NCBI GenBank assembly: GCA_012523535.1
Contig: JAAYII010000369.1
Location: 1 to 6,071 of the forward strand
Source of the DNA: Peptococcaceae bacterium
GTDB lineage: Bacteria > Bacillota > Desulfitobacteriia > Desulfitobacteriales > Syntrophobotulaceae
Reading direction: 5' to 3'
DNA length: 6,071 bases
A program made the translations under genes and the position numbers. Below the pieces are notes generated by a model that searched no databases, was not told the DNA's origin, and saw only the letters and a program-made list of their open reading frames with translations. Positions 1-5,629 of the stretch are shown in pieces (position 1 is the first letter of the stretch; every line of letters begins with the position of its first letter).

Positions 1-181
1 CTTGAAGATACATGGCTTCTTGATCGGCAAAATATAGAGTAAAAGTTATTGTTTCCTGACTTGGTTTAGGATCTATAGCAGGGTCCCTCTGATCCGCCGT
101 TTTCTGCTTAAAGGCACATCCTGTTAGGATTAAGGCTAAAGTTAAGGTCAATATTAAAATTAAAACCCCAGACTTTTTCAT
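1..181 (-). CDS. GerMN-type lipoprotein (partial, 3' end outside window)
   Basis: This is the first 60 codons of a secreted lipoprotein; the gene runs off the left edge. Residues 1-21 form a lipoprotein signal peptide: two lysines after Met1, a leucine/isoleucine-rich core, then the lipobox L19-T20-G21-C22. Cys22 is the expected lipidated residue, so the mature protein should be anchored on the outer face of the membrane. A polar linker (about 23-43) leads into ITFTLYFADQEAMYL (45-59), which resembles the first strand and turn of GerMN domains, found in the germination/sporulation protein GerM and many Firmicute lipoproteins. The start is supported by AAGGAAG about 7-9 bases upstream. It lies 85 bp after the histidine kinase gene in the same direction, so it may be co-transcribed with it or controlled by it. 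The lipoprotein call is firm; the GerMN call rests on about 15 residues and the exact role is unknown. Confidence 0.72.
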   Translation of the reverse strand, partial: MKKSGVLILILTLTLALILTGCAFKQKTADQRDPAIDPKPSQETITFTLYFADQEAMYLQ

Positions 182-243
182 GGCTATTCTTCCTTTCGTC
201 AAAACTGTCTGATAGAAGCATAGCAAACCTATATTTCAGCTTT

Positions 244-260
244 ATGACAAAAATGTTACA
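244..260 (-). promoter_or_regulatory. candidate response-regulator direct repeat upstream of the lipoprotein gene
   Basis: Read on the minus strand, this is TGTAAC, five bases, then TGTCAT. The WalR (YycF) consensus of Firmicutes is TGTWAH-N5-TGTWAH, so 11 of 12 defined positions fit, with a C for W in the second half-site. It begins 7 bases beyond the kinase stop codon and ends 63 bases before the lipoprotein start, a reasonable place for a regulator of the OmpR/PhoB class encoded just upstream. Chance occurrence in AT-rich DNA is quite possible. No convincing -35/-10 pair is seen between it and the lipoprotein start; TTGTCA is present at the site itself but no TATAAT-like hexamer lies at 16-18 bp. 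Confidence 0.3.
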
Positions 261-266
261 AAAGTA

Positions 267-1655
267 TTAAGAAGGCAAGTTAATTACAAATTCAGTACCG
301 CATCCGGGAACACTGGTTACAGATATCTGACCGCCGTGCAAGTTAACAATTTCTTGGACAATGGAAAGGCCCAGGCCAACACCGCCGGTGGCCCGTTCCC
401 TGGCCTTGTCCACCCGGTAAAAACGAGTAAATAGTTTGCCCAAATGTTCATGAGCAATGCCTATCCCTTGATCTTTAACCCTGATGGCGAGTTTTTCTTC
501 ATCAGCCGTTCTTATTAGTTGTACCTGGCTGTTGGCCGGGGAATATTTTATGGCGTTATCCGCCAGGTTGTAAACTGCGCGGTACAGCATGTCCCGGTCT
601 GCCGGCCAGAGGATACCATCTCCGGCAGTTACGGTTATCTCAATCTGTTTGTCGGCGGCCAAAGGTCGAAGGCTTTCTTTCACTTCGACAAGCAGTTGCC
701 TGATGGGCACGGGCTCTTTGTTCAAAGAAGCCTCATTTTTTTCGATTTTACTCAATAACAGCAGATCATTGATCAGCTTGCTCATCCTGTCCAGTTGCCC
801 GTTGATATCCGTCAGGAATTCCATTGTTTCTTCCTTTGATTCCGGGGGTTTAAGCAACAGGGATTCCACCAGTACTTTCAATGATGCCACCGGAGAACGC
901 AATTCATGGGAAGCGTCGGCAATAAACTGCCGCCGAAACTCATCCTCACGTTGAATTTTTTTACTCATCTCGTTAAAAGAGGCGGCCAACTGTCCCAATT
1001 CATCCCGGCTGCCGACCTTAACCTGGCAACCGTAGTCCCCTGCAGACATTTTGGCTGCAGCCCGAGTCAAACGAGCAACCGGAACGGTAATTATTCTGGC
1101 CAACAAGAGGCTTAAGAGAAAGGCAAAAACAGCGCTGCCCGCAGCAACCAAAAGCAGGCGGTTTCTGGTTTGGGCCAGGCGCATATCGATATCATTAATA
1201 TCGGCAGAAATGAAAATTGCGCCCACAATTTGCTGGCCGGCGGCTACAGGAACGGCAAGATAGAGGAGCCTGCCGAAATCTGGATATCGATTTGTTTGGG
1301 AGACACTTTCTCCTTGTAGAGAGGCGGCGACCGAGGGTATTGTTGGTTTATGGCCCCGGTTTAGCCCGGAAGAATCACCGAGAATAATACCATTGGAATC
1401 AAATATTAAGACCCGGTGACCGATGTTTTCCCCGAAATCTTCCGCTAAATAATTGAGGTAAGCAGTGTCCTGCTCGGGCAGATAAGGGGCGGCTCTTTCC
1501 GCGATAATGTTGGCATAACTCAGCAAAGCGTTCTTGCGTTCATTAATAAATGACTGTTCGATATCGAGCAAGGTAAAATAAGCAAAAAGCAGCATGACGG
1601 TAAAAATGATTACAAGATAGGTTAGCCCGATTTTACTACCCAATTTAATTCTCAT
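267..1655 (-). CDS. sensor histidine kinase (two-component system, PhoR/WalK-like architecture)
   Basis: A 462-residue membrane sensor kinase that should autophosphorylate and pass phosphate to the response regulator encoded just before it. TM1 is about residues 9-30, an extracytoplasmic sensor of about 130 residues follows (31-163; its LIFDSNGIILGDS stretch at 83-95 resembles PAS-like/Cache folds of PhoR/WalK kinases), TM2 is about 166-190, and HAMP about 191-240. The HisKA H-box has His250 in ADASHELRSP. The ATPase domain has the N-box N363-LADN-367, G1 box DQGIGI (395-400), F-box LFTRFYRVD (408-416) and G2 box GGVGLGLS (424-431), so all catalytic elements are intact. There is no PAS domain between HAMP and HisKA. 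The start at 1655 is preferred over an upstream in-frame ATG at 1694 because it has GGAG eight bases upstream and overlaps the regulator stop by ATGA, giving likely translational coupling. The signal sensed cannot be read from sequence. Confidence 0.93.
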   Translation of the reverse strand: MRIKLGSKIGLTYLVIIFTVMLLFAYFTLLDIEQSFINERKNALLSYANIIAERAAPYLPEQDTAYLNYLAEDFGENIGHRVLIFDSNGIILGDSSGLNRGHKPTIPSVAASLQGESVSQTNRYPDFGRLLYLAVPVAAGQQIVGAIFISADINDIDMRLAQTRNRLLLVAAGSAVFAFLLSLLLARIITVPVARLTRAAAKMSAGDYGCQVKVGSRDELGQLAASFNEMSKKIQREDEFRRQFIADASHELRSPVASLKVLVESLLLKPPESKEETMEFLTDINGQLDRMSKLINDLLLLSKIEKNEASLNKEPVPIRQLLVEVKESLRPLAADKQIEITVTAGDGILWPADRDMLYRAVYNLADNAIKYSPANSQVQLIRTADEEKLAIRVKDQGIGIAHEHLGKLFTRFYRVDKARERATGGVGLGLSIVQEIVNLHGGQISVTSVPGCGTEFVINLPS

Positions 1656-2359
1656 TTTGCATTCTCCGCCTGGAAATAATAACCTACACCCCATTTAGTC
1701 AAGACATAACGGGGGTGTGCAGGGTCCGGCTCGATTTTATCTCTCAATCGCCGGATATGGACATCGACGGTCCGGTCTTCACCGATATAATCATATCCCC
1801 AAACCAGGCGGATTAAATCTTCCCGGGTATATACCTGGCCGGGGTGCTTGGCTAAAAGAAGCAATACATCAAATTCTTTGGCCGTCAGGTTGTCGATCTC
1901 TTTACCTTCCACCAAGACTGTTCTTCGGGATGTATTTATTATCACGCTGCCTACCCGGATCAAGCCGGTATTGCCAGCTGAGGAGTCTGTGCCCTGGCGA
2001 CTGCTGCGCCGCAGCACGGCTTTAATTCTGGCTATTAATTCCCTGGTATTGAAAGGTTTAGCCAGATAGTCGTCTGCGCCCAGTTCCAGGCCGATGATTT
2101 TGTCCACATCTTCACCCTTGGCGGTAACCATAATGATCGGAATCTGGGAAACCTGTCGCACCCGGCGGAAAACTTCAAAGCCGTCAATCTCTGGCAGCAT
2201 AAGGTCCAGAATTATTAAATCAAAAGGTTGATTCAAACTTTTTTCCAAAGCCTGAGATCCGTTATAAGCGGTATCCGTTTCGAAACCTGCCGCCTCCAGA
2301 CTTCTTTTCAGCCCTTTGACCAGCAGTTCCTCGTCGTCGACAATGAGTATCTTTGCCAT
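1652..2359 (-). CDS. OmpR/PhoB-family response regulator
   Basis: A 235-residue DNA-binding response regulator, presumed partner of the kinase downstream. The receiver domain (about 3-118) has the acidic pocket D8-D9, phospho-acceptor Asp52 (LDLMLPEIDG), switch Thr79 (VTAKGED) and Lys101 (KPF), all in canonical positions. A linker rich in Ser, Gly and Thr (119-131) leads to a winged-helix effector domain (about 133-230) with the typical LTAKEFDVLLLLA segment, recognition helix VDVHIRRLRDKIE (198-210) and a C-terminal hairpin ending GVGYYF. Length is normal for the family. The start at 2359 is chosen because AAGGA lies eight bases upstream; the in-frame ATG at 2368 overlaps that ribosome site, and one at 2395 would lie inside the predicted -10 box. 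The stop overlaps the kinase start by four bases. It resembles PhoP/WalR-type regulators, but the orthologous group cannot be fixed from this window. Confidence 0.95.
   Translation of the reverse strand: MAKILIVDDEELLVKGLKRSLEAAGFETDTAYNGSQALEKSLNQPFDLIILDLMLPEIDGFEVFRRVRQVSQIPIIMVTAKGEDVDKIIGLELGADDYLAKPFNTRELIARIKAVLRRSSRQGTDSSAGNTGLIRVGSVIINTSRRTVLVEGKEIDNLTAKEFDVLLLLAKHPGQVYTREDLIRLVWGYDYIGEDRTVDVHIRRLRDKIEPDPAHPRYVLTKWGVGYYFQAENAK
1664..1667 (-). promoter_or_regulatory. ribosome binding site deciding the kinase start
   Basis: GGAG on the minus strand lies eight bases before the ATG at 1655, within the last codons of the response regulator gene. It supports a 462-residue kinase and not the 475-residue version that starts inside the regulator at 1694. 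Confidence 0.75.
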
Positions 2360-2367
2360 AGTTAGCA

Positions 2368-2374
2368 TCCTTAT
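2368..2374 (-). promoter_or_regulatory. ribosome binding site deciding the response-regulator start
   Basis: ATAAGGA on the minus strand lies eight bases before the ATG at 2359. Another in-frame ATG (2368-2366) overlaps its last base, so that codon is an unlikely start. Confidence 0.8.
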
Positions 2375-2394
2375 AATAGTGACTTGAAATTGCA

Positions 2395-2424
2395 ATTATA
2401 TTCGTTGCATTAATAAAAACACAA
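2395..2424 (-). promoter_or_regulatory. candidate sigma-A promoter of the two-component operon
   Basis: On the minus strand an exact TATAAT (2400-2395) is preceded at 18 bp by TTGTGT (2424-2419), which matches the -35 consensus at only three of six positions. Transcription would begin near 2388, leaving a leader of about 29 bases that contains the ribosome binding site. The weak -35 would suit an activated or autoregulated promoter, which is inference. Confidence 0.5.
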
Positions 2425-2472
2425 AATAACAAGCCAGGTAGAGAAAAGGCTATTATTTGATAGTGTTCCTAT

Positions 2473-2499
2473 TGCCAAGGTTTTTATATTCCTTTGGCA
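2473..2499. repeat. inverted repeat (hairpin) between transporter and response-regulator genes
   Basis: TGCCAAGG (2473-2480), a ten-base AT-rich loop, then CCTTTGGCA (2491-2499) can pair with one bulged T. A further TTGGCA lies at 2502-2507. The hairpin begins about 18 bases after the transporter stop, where a terminator would be expected, but neither strand has a run of T after the stem, so it is not a standard intrinsic terminator. It may weakly terminate, protect the 3' end of the transcript, or act as a protein-binding palindrome about 73 bp upstream of the two-component -10 box. Confidence 0.5.
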
Positions 2500-2516
2500 G
2501 ATTGGCATTGAAGCCG

Positions 2517-3722
2517 TTAAATGGCCTTTAACCGTTTTTTGAGGGCGGCATAGTATAGGACCAGGGCACATCCGCAATTAAGAGCCGCGAGGAAATAAAT
2601 AGGCGGATAACCGAAGTGTTGGGCAATGACTCCCCAGATAATGGCGCTGCCGCCTACTCCAATATCCAAGGCACAATAAAAACCGGCAAGTGCGGATCCT
2701 TTTCGTTCAGCGGAGGCAAAAAGAACGATAATGGTATTGATAACCGGCACGGTCCAACCAATTCCAAGCCCGAAAAAAATAGCGGCTATTAAGAATAACC
2801 AAAGCTTTGTAGCAAAACCCAAGACGAACTGGGATAACAATATCCCGATCAAAGCCAGGACCAGAATACTGCCCAGTTTTAAATGATTGGATAACTTGCC
2901 GAATACCAGCCTGGATAGAATTGTCCCAATGGAAACCACGGTAAAAAATGAGCCGATATTGTCTATCCCCAAACTTAAAGCGTAATTGGTGACAAAAGTC
3001 ATTACCGATCCGTTGGAAGTGGCTGCGAGCAACAGGATTAGTATAGGCCAGACCAATTGGGCTTCCAGCATACCATGCTCTTGTTTTTCCGGTTTTGTTA
3101 AATATCGCTTTTCTATGTTCGAATCATTCTTTTCCTCATATTTGAGAGTTAAGGTGCCGGACAAACTTAGAACCGATACACCGACAGCGCAAATAAAGAA
3201 TACCGGGAAGCCGAAATTTTGAATTATCCATAAACCTAAAAAGGGGCCAACCGCCTGTCCAAAAGTATTGGACAATCCAAAATAACCGATTCCTTCAGCA
3301 AGTCTTTTCTCAGGCAAAATATCAGCTACAACAGTGGCAATTGCCGTTGAACCGGCACTGAAGCCTATCCCGTTAATGATTCTAAAGAATAAAAAAACTA
3401 GCATGGAGTGGGTGAAAATATAAGCGGCGGAAGATAGGGTTATAAGCGTAAGTCCGATGATTAGGACCGGTTTTCTTCCCAGTTTGTCCAACATTTTGCC
3501 GAATAGCGGCCGGCAAAACAATGCGGCAAAGGAATAAAGCCCTGTCATCAACCCGGCTTGGGTATTGTTGCCGCCTATTCTTAAGGCATACATCGGTAAA
3601 AGCGTTAAAAAACAAAAATGCACTAGAGAAGTGAAAAAATTAGCCAGCATCAGCATTAAGTATCTAAAATTCCATAGTTCATGGGCGGAGGCTTGTTCTA
3701 ATTTTGCATTTGAATTCGTCAT
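2517..3722 (-). CDS. major facilitator superfamily transporter, DHA1-like, 12 TM
   Basis: A 401-residue inner-membrane secondary transporter of usual MFS length. About twelve hydrophobic segments are visible, split 6+6 by a charged central loop (about 195-222) containing KYEEKND and RYLTKPEKQEH. The loop between TM2 and TM3 carries motif A, GKMLDKLGRK (75-84) with Asp79 and Arg83; TM4 has RIINGIGFSAG (114-124); TM5 carries a motif C-like stretch, G155-QAVGP-FLG163, typical of drug:proton antiporters. The second half repeats a weaker motif A (FGKLSNHLKLG, 274-284). Family knowledge points to proton-driven export of a drug or metabolite, but substrate cannot be assigned. The start has GGAG nine bases upstream. 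It follows the RDD gene by 48 bp in the same direction with no terminator visible between them, so it may be the last gene of the sppA transcript. Confidence 0.9.
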   Translation of the reverse strand: MTNSNAKLEQASAHELWNFRYLMLMLANFFTSLVHFCFLTLLPMYALRIGGNNTQAGLMTGLYSFAALFCRPLFGKMLDKLGRKPVLIIGLTLITLSSAAYIFTHSMLVFLFFRIINGIGFSAGSTAIATVVADILPEKRLAEGIGYFGLSNTFGQAVGPFLGLWIIQNFGFPVFFICAVGVSVLSLSGTLTLKYEEKNDSNIEKRYLTKPEKQEHGMLEAQLVWPILILLLAATSNGSVMTFVTNYALSLGIDNIGSFFTVVSIGTILSRLVFGKLSNHLKLGSILVLALIGILLSQFVLGFATKLWLFLIAAIFFGLGIGWTVPVINTIIVLFASAERKGSALAGFYCALDIGVGGSAIIWGVIAQHFGYPPIYFLAALNCGCALVLYYAALKKRLKAI

Positions 3723-3770
3723 ATTTTACTACTCCATTTTCGGGAAGAATTTTAGTTGATTTTTTTCAGT

Positions 3771-4289
3771 TCATTGCTGGTATGCCGGAATTTGAACTGC
3801 TTTGCCCTTTTCGCTGTTCAAATAAACCACATAGGTATCGCTGATGATATCCGTTAGTCCCTGCTTACGGGGATGAAAGGCACAAACCAGATATCCCAGA
3901 TAGGTGCCCAATAACTGGGACAGGATCCGTCCTCCTACTTCCCTGGCAATCACGGTGCTCCAGTTTAACGGGCGTCCGTCTTTGCTTATCACCCGGATAC
4001 CCATGATCATTTTGCCCAGGGTTTGCCCCCAATATTTAGTCAATAACACAAAATACAAGGAACCCCAGATGCCGGGGAACAAAGCGTTGACAAGGATAAA
4101 AGATTTAACCGCAATAGTTTCCAACCCTGAAGGCCATATCAGATAAAAGAGTATCCGTCCGCTCATGCCGATGACCAATAAATCAAATAGAAAGGCTATG
4201 AATCGAACCCAAAAGCCTGCCGCTCTATATCTATAAAAGTTATTGTTTTCTTCAACCGGAACTTGATCGTTATTTAACATATCATCCAT
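3771..4289 (-). CDS. RDD-family membrane protein, probable SppI/YteJ-type regulator of SppA
   Basis: A 172-residue integral membrane protein. After a polar N-terminus, AAGFWVRFIAFLFDLLVIG (23-41) gives the RDD signature Arg29 and Asp36 in TM1; a second hydrophobic segment covers about 63-84; WGQTLGKMIMGIRVI (87-101) is the conserved loop seen in most RDD proteins; a third hydrophobic stretch is about 122-138, followed by RKQGLTDIISDTYVV (141-155), which supplies the last conserved Asp. It starts 16 bp after the sppA stop, with AAAGGG overlapping that stop codon and GGTGA closer to the ATG. In Bacillus subtilis the gene after sppA is yteJ, also an RDD protein of similar size, reported as an inhibitor of SppA (SppI). 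Same order and family support the same role here, but function is inferred. An alternative start is Met4. Confidence 0.88.
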   Translation of the reverse strand: MDDMLNNDQVPVEENNNFYRYRAAGFWVRFIAFLFDLLVIGMSGRILFYLIWPSGLETIAVKSFILVNALFPGIWGSLYFVLLTKYWGQTLGKMIMGIRVISKDGRPLNWSTVIAREVGGRILSQLLGTYLGYLVCAFHPRKQGLTDIISDTYVVYLNSEKGKAVQIPAYQQ

Positions 4290-4305
4290 TGTTGTTCACC
4301 ACCCT

Positions 4306-5298
4306 TTAACGATACAAGTACATTGCAGTGGGTACAGTGCTATTCTGTAATTCCTGTTTGACCTGTGCAATATCAAAAGGTGAGATGAGGTAAAAGAGGC
4401 GTCTTAGATTAAATAGATCTTTGTTCTTATACAAAATGACGTTGGGGTTAGCCTCCTTAATCATTTCCGCCGCAACGTTGATGGCCTTGTCCAGATCCCC
4501 AATATCGTCGATCAACCCGAGGGATTTGGCTTGTGTTGCGGTATAGATTCTACCGTCAGCAATCTTGATTACGCTTTCACGATCCATATTGCGACCCTCG
4601 GCGACGATGTCTACAAAATAACCGTAATACTCGTCAATCATTGCTTGCATGATTGCTTTTTCTTCCGGTGTTATCTCGCGCATAGGATTTAAGATGTCTT
4701 TATTTTCCCCACTTTTAAAGATTATTTCTTCCACACCCAGTTTCCCGGCCAATTCACTGAAGTTGTAGGTTGCCAGGATGACTCCAATTGATCCGGTCAT
4801 AGTATAGCGATTGGCAATAATCCTATCCGCAGGCATAGAAATATAGTAACCGCCTGAGGTGGCCATATTTCCCATGGAAACGACCATGGGTTTCTGATAA
4901 CTTTCTTTGAGCCTTTTTATTTTCTGATAGATCTCTTCACTTTCATACACTCCGCCACCCGGTGAATTAACGTATAAGACAATAGCCTTAACCTCAGGAT
5001 TATGGAAGGCATCCTCCACCTGTTTTAAAAAGATCTGGTGGTTGTAGCTGTCGCTGCTGACCGCAAGCGAATCGGCCGTATCCTGGATTGTTCCATTAAC
5101 CTGTAATATGGCAATGGTTTGTCCGCTACCGGCTTTATAGGTTTCAGTGGTAAAAGCGGGTTGCGAAGAAAAAGGGCTTAAAGATGTTCCCCATAGATCA
5201 GAGGTTTTCGATTTTTCATCGGCAAGTACATCGGTACGGATATAGATGACTAGCAAAACCACAATAATTGCTAAAGCAATCCAGCGTTTTTTGTTCAT
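4306..5298 (-). CDS. sppA: signal peptide peptidase SppA (short, Gram-positive form)
   Basis: A 330-residue membrane-bound serine protease of family S49, which degrades leftover signal peptides and, in Bacillus, contributes to envelope stress and lantibiotic resistance. One N-terminal TM anchor (about 5-20) precedes an extracytoplasmic protease domain. VLYVNSPGGGVYESEEIY (107-124) forms the conserved oxyanion-hole region, Ser148 in NMATSGGYY is the nucleophile, and Lys200 in SGENKD is the general base, spaced as in the Bacillus subtilis enzyme (Ser147/Lys199). GRIYTATQAKSLGLID (249-264) is the usual C-terminal S49 motif. The single-domain length fits the Gram-positive octameric form, not the roughly 600-residue E. 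coli form. The tail ends MYLYR, as in related SppA proteins. The start at 5298 has GGGAGGG seven bases upstream and is directly followed by the NKKRW membrane anchor; an upstream in-frame ATG at 5385 would add 29 residues and place a polar extension before the anchor. Confidence 0.95.
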   Translation of the reverse strand: MNKKRWIALAIIVVLLVIYIRTDVLADEKSKTSDLWGTSLSPFSSQPAFTTETYKAGSGQTIAILQVNGTIQDTADSLAVSSDSYNHQIFLKQVEDAFHNPEVKAIVLYVNSPGGGVYESEEIYQKIKRLKESYQKPMVVSMGNMATSGGYYISMPADRIIANRYTMTGSIGVILATYNFSELAGKLGVEEIIFKSGENKDILNPMREITPEEKAIMQAMIDEYYGYFVDIVAEGRNMDRESVIKIADGRIYTATQAKSLGLIDDIGDLDKAINVAAEMIKEANPNVILYKNKDLFNLRRLFYLISPFDIAQVKQELQNSTVPTAMYLYR

Positions 5299-5305
5299 GG
5301 TTTTT

Positions 5306-5312
5306 CCCTCCC
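5306..5312 (-). promoter_or_regulatory. ribosome binding site deciding the sppA start
   Basis: GGGAGGG on the minus strand lies seven bases before the ATG at 5298. It is the only strong site near a candidate start and argues against the longer reading frame beginning at 5385. Confidence 0.8.
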
Positions 5313-5388
5313 GGTTATTCGGTATAAGTTTAGTTATGATTCCAATTCGGTTTAAATGCATGTTTAATGTTTTTATTATTTTCAAAGC

Positions 5389-5411
5389 GAAAACTTTTAA
5401 GTCTAGTTTTC
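5389..5411. repeat. inverted repeat upstream of sppA
   Basis: GAAAACT (5389-5395) and AGTTTTC (5405-5411) are perfect inverted arms separated by nine bases. The second arm can also pair with AAAACT at 5415-5420 across a four-base loop. It lies about 90 bp upstream of the sppA start and could be an operator or two competing leader hairpins, although the arms are AT-rich and could arise by chance. Confidence 0.4.
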
Positions 5412-5417
5412 TAAAAA

Positions 5418-5437
5418 ACTTTGTCCTCTACTTTGTC
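5418..5437. repeat. tandem 8-bp direct repeat
   Basis: ACTTTGTC occurs twice with a period of 12 bases (5418-5425 and 5430-5437). The spacing, a little over one helical turn, is the kind seen for dimeric regulators binding head to tail, but no regulator can be named. Confidence 0.4.
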
Positions 5438-5560
5438 GTTCTGAGCGATGAGTTTTGCAGTTATTTTCCATTCTACTACTTTTTAAGGTAAAAATATAGA
5501 AGGTATAATTTTTCGGTATATATTAAGTAAAAACAGATTTAGTCGAATGAGCCTGGAATA

Positions 5561-5588
5561 TTGACAACTTGTGGTTTTATAATATAAT
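5561..5588 (+). promoter_or_regulatory. consensus sigma-A promoter of the symporter gene
   Basis: An exact TTGACA (5561-5566) and an exact TATAAT (5583-5588) are separated by 16 bp. A second overlapping TATAAT (5578-5583) is too close to the -35 to be used. Transcription should begin near 5595, giving a leader of about 35 bases, too short for a riboswitch or T-box. Confidence 0.85.
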
Positions 5589-5614
5589 AAAGCTAATTTT
5601 TTACATATTTTTTT

Positions 5615-5623
5615 AGAAGGAGG
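5615..5623 (+). promoter_or_regulatory. strong ribosome binding site of the symporter gene
   Basis: AGAAGGAGG is nearly fully complementary to the 3' end of 16S rRNA and lies six bases before the ATG at 5630. Together with the consensus promoter it predicts high expression. Confidence 0.9.
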
Positions 5624-5629
5624 AATTTT

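Larger units (their letters stand above)
5299..5629. other. 331-bp divergent intergenic region between sppA and the symporter
   Basis: No gene is seen here on either strand; the open frames are very short or shadow sppA. It holds the sppA ribosome binding site (5306-5312), a strong symporter promoter and ribosome site on the plus strand, and several short repeats: an inverted repeat at 5389-5411, a tandem pair of ACTTTGTC (5418-5425, 5430-5437), and three copies of GGTATA (5321-5326, 5502-5507, 5515-5520). No convincing sppA promoter could be picked on the minus strand, neither sigma-A-like nor like the sigma-W site known for Bacillus subtilis sppA. Confidence 0.7.

Noticed and set aside
519..1263. 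Several plus-strand open frames of 69-121 codons
   Set aside because: They lie entirely antisense to the histidine kinase, have no domain-like features, and the kinase frame carries every expected motif.
1717..2069. Plus-strand open frames opposite the response regulator
   Set aside because: They are antisense to an intact response regulator and their translations look unlike any protein family.
2473..2499. Standard rho-independent terminator after the transporter
   Set aside because: The stem is imperfect and AT-looped, and no run of T follows it on either strand.
3382..3615. Minus-strand 77-codon frame inside the MFS gene
   Set aside because: It is a shifted-frame reading of the transporter's coding sequence, which is intact with motif A and twelve membrane segments.
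5299..5385. N-terminal extension of SppA to the ATG at 5385
   Set aside because: It would read through the strong GGGAGGG ribosome site at 5306-5312 and put a polar extension before the membrane anchor.
5246..5491. Plus-strand 81-codon frame across the sppA start and intergenic region
   Set aside because: It overlaps the sppA 5' end, has no strong ribosome site and a composition set by AT-rich intergenic DNA.
5386..5560. Sigma-W-like promoter for sppA, as in Bacillus subtilis
   Set aside because: I looked for TGAAAC followed after 16-17 bases by CGTA on the minus strand and found only TGAAAA without a matching second box.
5589..5629. Riboswitch or T-box leader in front of the symporter
   Set aside because: The predicted leader is only about 35 bases and contains no conserved stem or box.
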